5,191 bases of DNA from CBCXVS01 sp965178525. GTDB taxonomy: Bacteria; Tectomicrobia; Entotheonellia; Entotheonellales; Entotheonellaceae. Both the position numbers and the translations under genes were made by a program. Within the stretch, counting starts at the first letter, position 1. The number at the start of each line of letters is the position of its first letter. Positions 1-5,191 of the stretch are shown here, piece after piece. The notes beneath the pieces were generated by a model. It had not been told where the DNA came from. It saw only the letters and a list, made by a program, of their open reading frames with translations, and did no database searches. The stretch spans positions 1 through 5,191 of the forward strand of contig CBCXVS010000406.1 of NCBI GenBank assembly GCA_965178525.1, written 5' to 3'.

Positions 1-7
1 ACCTCCT
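1..7 (-). promoter_or_regulatory. Shine-Dalgarno of a divergent gene whose start lies left of the window
   Basis: On the minus strand these bases read AGGAGGT, a perfect match to the anti-Shine-Dalgarno sequence of 16S rRNA. The matching start codon would lie a few bases beyond the left edge, so the gene itself cannot be seen. Alternatively the minus-strand ATG at 17-15 could be the start, giving M-S-F-Q-E and making these bases coding. That ATG has no ribosome binding site of its own, so I prefer the first reading. Confidence 0.5.
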
Positions 8-101
8 GAAACGACATGGCTTATGGTCATACGTTTGCAGACGATGTCAAGCCCATGGTGCAGAATAGGAGCGAAAACTTTGCGATTTACAGGGGAACAA
101 A

Positions 102-123
102 GGTCGATTCGTTTCAGGCTTTT
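102..123 (+). repeat. 22-nt near-copy of the GXGXG gene's start
   Basis: These 22 bases match positions 1647-1668 at 20 of 22 sites, including the uninterrupted 14-mer CGTTTCAGGCTTTT. Read in the open frame 16-246 they encode V-D-S-F-Q-A-F. The other copy encodes V-N-P-F-Q-A-F directly after the start methionine of the middle operon gene, in the same relative frame. The similarity stops abruptly on both sides. It may be a remnant of a duplicated gene start, a short coding or regulatory motif, or chance. Part of it (TCGTTTCAGG, 109-118) also occurs inverted at 5-14. Confidence 0.4.
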
Positions 124-207
124 GAGTTTTTATTCCAACAAGTTGTCGCCGAATCACGGGAGGAACTTCGGCCTAGACAAGGGTTGACAGGGAGCGGGGC
201 ACATGCC

Positions 208-223
208 AAGCTTGTACAAGCTT
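208..223. promoter_or_regulatory. Perfect 16-bp palindrome, candidate operator
   Basis: AAGCTTGTACAAGCTT is identical to its own reverse complement over all 16 bases, with no central spacer. It lies in non-coding DNA about 90 bp upstream of the ATPase start codon and just downstream of a TTGACA at 184-189. A symmetric site of this length upstream of an operon suits a dimeric repressor or activator. No regulator gene is visible in the window, and the protein that would bind it is unknown. It is not followed by a T-run, so it does not look like a terminator. Confidence 0.4.
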
Positions 224-314
224 TCCTGACAACGTCACATACCTGAGGTTTCCAGAGCATTTTTGTGCCAGTCAATCATGACCGCAAGACGGGTCAGTAG
301 GACAGTGAATAGCT

Positions 315-1640
315 ATGCGCCGTACGAAAGATAGTCGTGGTAAAGTTCGAGACATCTATACATATATCAGCGAGCAGCTCTATTTCAGCCGTCCGGATCT
401 GCAGATCCACGGCGAATCTGCCAATGCCACCTTGTTGCTTAGTCTCCTGACCGCGCTCACGGGTGGAAAAGCGCTGGTTATTGGTGAGCCGGGCTTGGGG
501 AAGACGACGGCCGCAGAGTATGTTTGCGCCTTCATCTATGGCTTTCCTCTGGGGGTGATTTGGAGCAGTGTGGTCAGCGGCCACCCGGAGCAGACAGAAG
601 AAAAAATTGTCGGACGCCCGGATTTGGGAAAATTGAATCAAGGTGAGGAAGCCGTCATCTGGAGTTACTTTGCGTCTTTACCCATCAAAATCGTGGATGA
701 AATCAACCGACTCCCAGAAACGAAGCAAAGCCTGATTCTCGATGGCGTGGAGCGCGGGAAGTGGGAGTATCTGAATCAGGCCTTGATCAATGACGAGTTT
801 TGCCTCTTTGCTACCGCCAACTACCAAGATCAAGGGACGAATACGCTCGTCCCGCCTTTGCTTGATCGCTTTGATATTGTCGTGGAATCCAAGCATCCCG
901 GGGCAAACATTGCCTCGTTGATCGGCCAGGAATCCTCCCGTGAACATGTTTTACGAGATCGGGCGACGGAAGAGGCGTTTCTCGAAGCGCTACGTGGCAG
1001 CCGGAACGGGCAACAGGATTCGTTGGAACAGGCATATAAGCGGTTTGCCAAAGTGGTGCAGCAGCATTGCGGCCTGTCGATGTTAAACCGTGCCGAACGC
1101 CAGGCCGTGCGTCAGGAGATGGCCGCCCTGGAGGTGGATCTTGCCGCGAATGCTTTTCTCCGCATGACGTTGGCGGAGTTGTCCTTTTGTTGTACCTATG
1201 GACAGAAACGTTCGGGCGAAGTGTGTGATGACGGGTGTCACTACAGTGGCTATTTATGCTATGAAGTGCGAAATTGCGCCTCGAATCGCTTGCCGAACTC
1301 GATCTATCGCTACGCGCGTTCCCTGGCGTGGTGGCTGGGGCACGATCGAGTTGACGTGGAGCATATCCGGCTGATCTTGCCTTATGTCCTCGCCCACCGT
1401 ACGCAATGGCGAGAATCTTATTTGCATATGCGCGAGCGCGAACAACGCCACGAACCCTTGCTCTTGCATGCCGCCCGCTATGCGACGGCGGATATCTTTC
1501 GCCGTTTTCATGAACAACGGTACAACGTCATGCAAGCGCTGAGTACGGCCGCACACATCTTGGAAGACGCGGACATTGCTCCGCCTCAAGGTGATCATCC
1601 CTTGTATGCCGAAATTCGGCGCGACCTGGGTCTGGAGTAG
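315..1640 (+). CDS. MoxR-family AAA+ ATPase with a cysteine-rich lid segment
   Basis: This is a 441-residue AAA+ ATPase of the MoxR branch, whose members act as oligomeric ATP-driven chaperones paired with vWA proteins. The Walker A motif is GEPGLGKT at residues 57-64. Walker B is IKIVDEINR at 124-132 with D128 and E129. Sensor 1 is in LFATANY, with N169, and the likely arginine finger is R185 in PLLDRFD. The C-terminal helical lid, around 325-362, ends in the MoxR-like stretch LPYVLAHR. Unusually, residues 292-321 hold C292, C293, C304, C308, H309, C315 and C321, a pattern that suggests a metal site. No signal peptide is seen, so it should be cytoplasmic. ATG 315 is the only reasonable start, because an in-frame stop lies at 306-308. 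Its ribosome site is weak (AGGA at 299-302, 12 nt away). The partner genes follow after 4 nt. The family call is firm; the client is unknown. Confidence 0.93.
   Translation: MRRTKDSRGKVRDIYTYISEQLYFSRPDLQIHGESANATLLLSLLTALTGGKALVIGEPGLGKTTAAEYVCAFIYGFPLGVIWSSVVSGHPEQTEEKIVGRPDLGKLNQGEEAVIWSYFASLPIKIVDEINRLPETKQSLILDGVERGKWEYLNQALINDEFCLFATANYQDQGTNTLVPPLLDRFDIVVESKHPGANIASLIGQESSREHVLRDRATEEAFLEALRGSRNGQQDSLEQAYKRFAKVVQQHCGLSMLNRAERQAVRQEMAALEVDLAANAFLRMTLAELSFCCTYGQKRSGEVCDDGCHYSGYLCYEVRNCASNRLPNSIYRYARSLAWWLGHDRVDVEHIRLILPYVLAHRTQWRESYLHMREREQRHEPLLLHAARYATADIFRRFHEQRYNVMQALSTAAHILEDADIAPPQGDHPLYAEIRRDLGLE
1634..1637 (+). promoter_or_regulatory. Ribosome binding site of the GXGXG gene
   Basis: GGAG lies just before the stop codon of the ATPase gene (1638-1640) and 7 nt before ATG 1645. 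This decides the start: an earlier in-frame ATG at 1576 would overlap the ATPase gene by 65 bases and has no comparable site. The placement within the end of the upstream gene suggests translational coupling. Confidence 0.7.
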
Positions 1641-1644
1641 GCCC

Positions 1645-2355
1645 ATGGTCAATCCGTTTCAGGCTTTTCGCACCTACGCCGCCACCCGCCGAGAAATTCC
1701 CTTGGATCGGATTATCGCCCAGCGTGATCATGTCCTCCAGCAGCTCTTACAGCGCTATCAGGAATTTGTAGACGAAGAGAGCCGACAACTCGTCTGGGTG
1801 GTCGAACAGGGCGCCTTGTCACGGGCCTACACCACGGCGGCGGACATGCTGCAGGGCGTCGAGTTTACGGTTGAAGACGTCGAAGATATGTGCATCGAAC
1901 TCGATGGCGCCACCGGCATGATGGCGCCACTCGGCGCGCCTTCTGGGCTCTTTATTGCCGCCATGTGCAATCATGCGCAGGAGCGCGAGATGACGCTGAA
2001 CTTGCGTTCCCTGATGCGTCGTTGGCCCTTTTTGGGGTATCGTCTACCACGGGGAAGGCGACTGCATCTCGAAGGTGATGTCGGGGATTTTGTGGGCGCC
2101 CTATTGGAAGGCGGCGAGGTCAGCGTGACGGGCAACGCCGGAAATTATACCGGGATTGGCATGCGGAGCGGACAATTGCATATCGGCTACAGTTGCGGCA
2201 AGCATACCGGGGAAGGTATGCGGGGCGGCATCTTACGGGTCCAGGGACGTATTGCCGAGCTGGGCAAGGTCAAGCAAGGTACGATTTTCGAAGGGAAACA
2301 ACAAGTGTTCCCGGATGAGTCGTCCTCGGCTCGTTCGGAAAGGACGATATCGTGA
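1645..2355 (+). CDS. GXGXG-domain protein between MoxR and vWA partners
   Basis: This 236-residue protein has two parts. Residues 1 to about 135 look largely helical, with a charged stretch around 15-60 (REIPLDRIIAQRDH, then QRYQEFVDEESRQ), and I do not recognise a family for it. Residues about 138-220 carry glycine-patterned turns roughly every 19 residues (G144, G147, G151, G156-G157; G163, G166, G170, G172, G176; G181, G185, G189, G191, G194-G195; G201). These include GMRSG and GMRGG. This is the hallmark of the GXGXG right-handed beta-helix domain of glutamate synthase large subunit (C-terminal) and formylmethanofuran dehydrogenase subunit C. No amidotransferase, FMN or iron-sulfur domain is present, so it is not a glutamate synthase. 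In those enzymes the domain is structural, so here I infer a scaffold or adaptor role. The stop overlaps the next start codon (GTGA, 2352-2355). Fold assignment is fairly sure; function is unknown. Confidence 0.82.
   Translation: MVNPFQAFRTYAATRREIPLDRIIAQRDHVLQQLLQRYQEFVDEESRQLVWVVEQGALSRAYTTAADMLQGVEFTVEDVEDMCIELDGATGMMAPLGAPSGLFIAAMCNHAQEREMTLNLRSLMRRWPFLGYRLPRGRRLHLEGDVGDFVGALLEGGEVSVTGNAGNYTGIGMRSGQLHIGYSCGKHTGEGMRGGILRVQGRIAELGKVKQGTIFEGKQQVFPDESSSARSERTIS
2340..2344 (+). promoter_or_regulatory. Ribosome binding site of the vWA gene
   Basis: AAGGA sits inside the end of the GXGXG gene, 7 nt before the GTG start at 2352. It supports GTG rather than a later ATG as the start. With the 4-nt stop/start overlap it indicates coupled translation of the two proteins. 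Confidence 0.65.
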
Positions 2356-3953
2356 ACTGGCAGCAAGTGGTCGCCGATATCTGGCCCCAGGTGCGCCGCA
2401 AACATCTCTGGCCAGAGTTAGCTATGCCATTAGTCGGTGACATCGAAGCGCCGGTAGCGATGTCCATGCACGACAAGCAAATCACCTTGAATGCCAGCAC
2501 GTGTCGCATGCTCGCGGAGCATTTGCCCGCCGCCACCGTTGCCGAAGCCTTGCTCGATCACGGCGTGAGCCATTACACGCGATGTCCCTGGGATTTTGCG
2601 ACCCATTTGCAGCTCTATGCGACGGCCAAAGCCGAATTAGGACGGAGGTCACTCGCCAAAATGGTGACGGATGCCTTTATCGATGTCGTGGCTAACACCT
2701 CCTGTGTCAAAGAATTACCTACGCCATTGCCTGACATCTATCGCTATCTCGGCGGAGGCGCCTTAGAAGGCGCCTTGACCGCTCTGTACACCTATATTTG
2801 GGGTATTGATCTGCAGGGCAGCGGCGATCCGGCATTGGTGCGCCGGCTGGCACGGATTCCCTACCTGGACCGTCAGCAATGGCTACAGAGTATTCGACGT
2901 TTTGCCCGGCTGGTACAGCCTCTCGTTGCCGAGGAGGCACGCCAGCGTCAAGCGCGTCCTCCGGCACTGGGACGTCACGGTTTAGACAGCTATTCACAAG
3001 AAGAAGCCCTGCAGGGTCTACAAGCTTTCGCGCAGCAAGTGTCCGATATCCAACAATTTCGTGATACCGTGGAGGATTTTGCCGAGGACTTGGCGCGGCT
3101 GGGTTTTAGCGGCGGGGACGAAGCCGGACAGGGCCATGGACGCGTTGTGGATGCCGATGTTTTATACTACAGGCAGCTAGCCCAAACCTATCGGCTGCCC
3201 GTGCGCTCCCTCCCCATGGAACGGAGTGGGACCTTGGAGCCCTACAGTCATGTGCCTTGGGAAGCGAGCAAGCCTGTACAGGATATTGATCTCTGGACCA
3301 GTTTTGGCAAGTTGTTACCTGGAGTATCACAAACCTGGGTGCGGCGCGAGGGCGTGACATTCGGCCAGCGTGAAGGCACGCCCGACTGCCTTGTACTACT
3401 CGATTCGTCGGGGAGCATGACGAATCCGCGGGAACACCTGTCATTTGCGGTGTTGGGTGCCGGCTGTGCGGTGGAAGCCTACTTGCGCCGTGAAGCACGC
3501 ATTGCCGTCTACAATTTTAGTGATGCACTCGCGGATGGAAAAACGGTGCAACCGTTTACCACCGATCGGCAGGCTATTTATCAGGGATTATGTGTCTATC
3601 ATGGCGGGGGGACGTCTCTCAAGCTCCGTGACGTCGAAGCACTTCGCCGCACGGCGACGGGAACCGTTCCGGATCTACTGGTCATCACCGATATGCAAAT
3701 CAACAATCTGGAAGACGTCATCACCTATCTCACCGGTGTTGAGGGGCGCATTACGGTGATCCATATTGGTGAGAATAACGCGACTGACCATTTCTGTCAG
3801 GTGACTCGTCATCATCCGCGGCTCTGCGTCTTTACGGTGCAAAAACGTCAGGATATTCCCTACATCGTTCTGGGACAGGTACACAGCTACTTCGCCATGG
3901 CGCCGCCCCGCCCCCACAGTCGCCATGATACATCCTCCCCTTCAAGGTTATAA
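2352..3953 (+). CDS. vWA-domain protein with degenerate zincin-like N-terminal region
   Basis: This is a 533-residue protein starting at GTG 2352. The C-terminal third is a von Willebrand factor A domain, about residues 344-475, with a complete MIDAS metal site: D351-S-S353-G-S355, T421 in GGGTSL, and D447 in VITDMQ. Such domains bind Mg2+ and dock partner or client proteins. The preceding stretch (residues 297-325, including PWEASKPVQDIDLW) resembles the linker of MoxR-associated vWA proteins that I know from other bacteria. The N-terminal region has H70-G-V-S-H74-Y followed by C78-P79, and later an AFIDVVAN segment (D111). I read this as a zincin-like domain whose HExxH has lost the glutamate. 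A charged segment at about 225-265 separates the halves. The last 16 or so residues are a Pro/Ser/His-rich tail. No signal peptide or membrane helix is apparent. It probably works with the ATPase encoded at the head of the operon. The vWA call is firm; the zincin reading is an inference. Confidence 0.9.
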   Translation: MNWQQVVADIWPQVRRKHLWPELAMPLVGDIEAPVAMSMHDKQITLNASTCRMLAEHLPAATVAEALLDHGVSHYTRCPWDFATHLQLYATAKAELGRRSLAKMVTDAFIDVVANTSCVKELPTPLPDIYRYLGGGALEGALTALYTYIWGIDLQGSGDPALVRRLARIPYLDRQQWLQSIRRFARLVQPLVAEEARQRQARPPALGRHGLDSYSQEEALQGLQAFAQQVSDIQQFRDTVEDFAEDLARLGFSGGDEAGQGHGRVVDADVLYYRQLAQTYRLPVRSLPMERSGTLEPYSHVPWEASKPVQDIDLWTSFGKLLPGVSQTWVRREGVTFGQREGTPDCLVLLDSSGSMTNPREHLSFAVLGAGCAVEAYLRREARIAVYNFSDALADGKTVQPFTTDRQAIYQGLCVYHGGGTSLKLRDVEALRRTATGTVPDLLVITDMQINNLEDVITYLTGVEGRITVIHIGENNATDHFCQVTRHHPRLCVFTVQKRQDIPYIVLGQVHSYFAMAPPRPHSRHDTSSPSRL

Positions 3954-3990
3954 CCCTGCCTGGAACGCGCGGCTCTACCTACCGGCGATG
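3954..3990. other. Convergent gap without a visible terminator
   Basis: Only 37 bases separate the ends of the plus-strand vWA gene and the minus-strand zinc-ribbon gene. I see no stem-loop followed by a T-run in either direction. Transcription may end by another mechanism, or the two messages may overlap at their 3' ends. Confidence 0.5.
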
Positions 3991-4683
3991 TCACTCTCTC
4001 CCGAGTTCTTGACAGAGTTCCCAATACGTACGATATTGTCGCTTATGCTCCGTGAGGTGCTGTTCTAGCGCACGATGACACGTCAGAATATCAGCATAGC
4101 TAATGATGTAGTTCACGCTCTGGCTGTAAGCAGCTATCATGTCCGAAGCGTCCATACCAGGCGTGCACAGAGCGACAAACATATGCCGCCGCTGGGTCAT
4201 CGGTAATTCGGCCACGCAGGCTAAAATAGGATTCGCTTCCGGCGTGCTTCCATCAAAGGTTGTATCCAGGATGACACATTCATATGACACTTGTGTCAAC
4301 TGCATGAGGGTCCGAACTTGGTTCTCGATCACATGTACCGTGCTGAAGCCTAAAGCCGGGAGCATGCGGGCGCATTCATCCCGGTGTGCAGGGGTATTGA
4401 GGCAGACGAGGGCTCGTGGCGGCGGTCCGGTCTCGGCAATTTCAATGTGGAGTGTCGGGGGGGACGGGGAGGTCGGCATCTCCGCCGTGTTATCGAGCGG
4501 CGGCAATGAAAGCGTGGGAGAGTTGAATCCGTGTATGGCCCTCGTTTCGGAGCCGTTGCGTGGATCGAATTGAAAACGCTCATGGCAAGCCGGACAGGCA
4601 ATACGCATAACGCGTTCGGTGCTGGGCAATTTGTCCTCGGCGACCTGTAAACGCTTGCCACAAGCCGGGCATACAATCTGCAT
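3991..4683 (-). CDS. Zinc-ribbon protein with degenerate receiver-like domain
   Basis: This 230-residue protein starts with a zinc ribbon: C5-P-A-C8 and C30-P-A-C33, spaced like the short N-terminal zinc-ribbon modules found on many bacterial regulatory and membrane proteins. A Pro/Ser/Thr-rich linker (about 42-88) leads to a domain (about 90-212) with the alternating strand/helix pattern of a response-regulator receiver. It starts at RALVCLNTPAHRDECARMLP, with a central strand ending in CVILD140. The usual N-terminal acidic pair is replaced by LNT, and I see no conserved lysine in the late strand (NYIISYADI), so it is probably not a normally phosphorylated receiver. D140 may still occupy the acceptor position. 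The start at 4683 is chosen over the ATG at 4689 because AGAGGA (4690-4695) directly abuts the latter. It lies 44 bp downstream of the pilus ATPase gene in the same direction, so it is likely co-transcribed. The fold is likely; the role is unknown. Confidence 0.78.
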   Translation of the reverse strand: MQIVCPACGKRLQVAEDKLPSTERVMRIACPACHERFQFDPRNGSETRAIHGFNSPTLSLPPLDNTAEMPTSPSPPTLHIEIAETGPPPRALVCLNTPAHRDECARMLPALGFSTVHVIENQVRTLMQLTQVSYECVILDTTFDGSTPEANPILACVAELPMTQRRHMFVALCTPGMDASDMIAAYSQSVNYIISYADILTCHRALEQHLTEHKRQYRTYWELCQELGRE

Positions 4684-4689
4684 GATCAT

Positions 4690-4695
4690 TCCTCT
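4690..4695 (-). promoter_or_regulatory. Ribosome binding site of the zinc-ribbon gene
   Basis: On the minus strand these bases read AGAGGA. The spacer to the ATG at 4683-4681 is 6 nt, which is normal, whereas the ATG at 4689-4687 follows with no spacer. The later ATG is therefore the better start, removing two residues (M-I) from the longest frame. Confidence 0.65.
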
Positions 4696-4727
4696 GGAGA
4701 CATGTATAAAGGTAGTTATCTAAGAAC

Positions 4728-5191
4728 TTAAAGGGATCGAACACTCTTGGCAACACGGTGTTCATAATCTTGATCAAGCGCCAAGCTATCCAGGTCGGTT
4801 GTTTTTTCGCCACGAGCATTTTTGATACGATCAATGCCTCGCAAGACGACGGAACGCTGCGAGGCGAATGCCATCGCTGTTTCCTCGCTGATCAAGCCAT
4901 GTTCATAGGATTCCAGTATCGACGTATCAAATGTCTGCATGCCCAGCGGTACGCCGGCTTCAATGATTTCGTAAAAGGTTTTACCCTCGGACTCCCCATG
5001 CAGAATACTTTCTTGCACGCGGAGGTTTTGACGCATAATTTCGAGAGCGGCAACGCACCCGCCACCGATTTTCGGCAGTAAGCGTTGCGCCACGACCCAG
5101 CGCAGCATCGTGGCTAAGCCGAAGTTCCCCTGGCAGAATAGGCGGAGGGTTAAGTAGATCAACAGGTTGGCCCAATTCAAAAGTCCATTTA
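4728..5191 (-). CDS. PilT/PilU-family type IV pilus ATPase, C-terminal part (runs off window)
   Basis: The frame is open to the right edge, leaving about 154 codons of the C-terminal end. The enzyme family consists of hexameric cytoplasmic ATPases that depolymerise type IV pili during twitching motility. Visible hallmarks are the block LATMLRWVVAQRLLPK, the strand VAALEIM, a helix LRVQESILHGESEGKTFYEI, and GMQTFDTSILESYEHGLIS followed by EETAMAFA. All are typical of the C-terminal domain of PilT-like retraction ATPases. The Walker and His/Asp boxes lie beyond the window. The tail GIDRIKNARGE plus an acidic end is longer than in the classical PilT I remember, so this may be a paralogue rather than the main PilT, and I give no symbol. 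The segment just before LATML (about 5125-5191) fits the family poorly. The zinc-ribbon gene follows 44 bp downstream on the same strand. Confidence 0.85.
   Translation of the reverse strand, partial: NGLLNWANLLIYLTLRLFCQGNFGLATMLRWVVAQRLLPKIGGGCVAALEIMRQNLRVQESILHGESEGKTFYEIIEAGVPLGMQTFDTSILESYEHGLISEETAMAFASQRSVVLRGIDRIKNARGEKTTDLDSLALDQDYEHRVAKSVRSL

Larger units (their letters stand above)
1..314. other. Probable divergent intergenic/regulatory region
   Basis: I find no convincing gene in this stretch. Its left end carries a Shine-Dalgarno complement reading out of the window on the minus strand, and its right end leads into the AAA+ ATPase gene on the plus strand, so it most likely holds promoters for both directions. 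Visible elements are a perfect 16-bp palindrome (208-223), a short dyad TGAC-AAC-GTCA (227-237), a 5-bp-arm dyad TGACC/GGTCA (279-283 and 292-296), and a 22-nt near-copy of the start of the GXGXG gene (102-123). A plus-strand TTGACA lies at 184-189 but has no good -10 hexamer at normal spacing. A 76-codon open frame (16-246) lacks a ribosome binding site and I do not call it as a gene. Confidence 0.5.

Noticed and set aside
20..50. Minus-strand TTGACA (50-45) with CATAAG (25-20) as a leftward promoter
   Set aside because: The spacing is 19 nt and the -10 matches only 4 of 6, so it is too weak to call, though its position would suit the gene beyond the left edge.
184..212. TTGACA (184-189) as the -35 of a promoter for the cassette
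   Set aside because: At 15-18 nt spacing the candidate -10 hexamers (for example CAAGCT, AAGCTT) are poor, so I do not call a sigma70 promoter.
16..246. Open frame of 76 codons on the plus strand
   Set aside because: No purine-rich ribosome site precedes the ATG and the product resembles no family I know. It overlaps the probable divergent promoter region. Only the seven-residue VDSFQAF resemblance is notable, and it is reported separately.
1576..1644. Earlier ATG (1576) as start of the GXGXG gene
   Set aside because: It would overlap the ATPase gene by 65 bases without a ribosome site, while ATG 1645 has GGAG at 7 nt.
1645..2355. Annotation as glutamate synthase or formylmethanofuran dehydrogenase subunit C
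   Set aside because: Only the GXGXG portion is shared. The helical N-terminus and the MoxR/vWA neighbours do not fit either enzyme, and no other subunit genes are present.
315..3953. CbbQ-CbbO, NorQ-NorD or RavA-ViaA identity for the pair
   Set aside because: No Rubisco, nitric oxide reductase or other client gene is in view, and the cysteine cluster, the zincin-like region and the inserted GXGXG gene do not match those systems.
4703..4731. Minus-strand TTAAGT / TATACA promoter for the zinc-ribbon gene
   Set aside because: The -35 is weak, and transcription would start at or inside the ribosome binding site. Co-transcription with the upstream ATPase gene is simpler.

Overview
The window looks like a chromosomal segment from a Gram-negative bacterium with type IV pili and a mid-range GC content, mid-50s percent by eye. 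The pilus ATPase at the right edge supports this, but no gene here fixes the phylum. All coding blocks use ordinary bacterial start contexts. I see no insertion sequence, CRISPR array, tRNA or rRNA.

Region by region: positions 1-314 are non-coding as far as I can tell. A perfect Shine-Dalgarno complement at the left edge points out of the window on the minus strand, so this is probably a divergent promoter region. It contains a 16-bp perfect palindrome and a 22-nt near-copy of the start of the second gene of the operon. Positions 315-3953 hold a compact three-gene operon on the plus strand: a MoxR-like AAA+ ATPase, a protein with a C-terminal GXGXG (glutamate-synthase/FwdC-type) beta-helix domain, and a protein with a C-terminal von Willebrand factor A (vWA) domain. 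The genes are separated by 4 nt and then overlap by 4 nt, so they are very likely co-translated. After a 37-bp convergent gap, the minus strand carries a zinc-ribbon protein with a degenerate receiver-like domain. It is preceded, 44 bp upstream, by the C-terminal part of a PilT/PilU-family pilus retraction ATPase that runs off the right edge.

How they may work together: MoxR ATPases and vWA proteins usually form chaperone pairs that mature or remodel a target enzyme or complex (RavA-ViaA, NorQ-NorD, CbbQ-CbbO, CoxD-CoxE). The plus-strand operon fits that scheme but has three unusual traits. The ATPase has a cysteine/histidine cluster in or just before the lid domain. A GXGXG protein sits between the two usual partners. 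The vWA protein has what looks like an inactivated zincin (metallopeptidase-like) N-terminal domain, HGVSH in place of HExxH. No metabolic client is encoded inside the window, so the target is unknown. The minus-strand pair may couple pilus retraction to a signalling or scaffold protein. That is inferred from adjacency alone.
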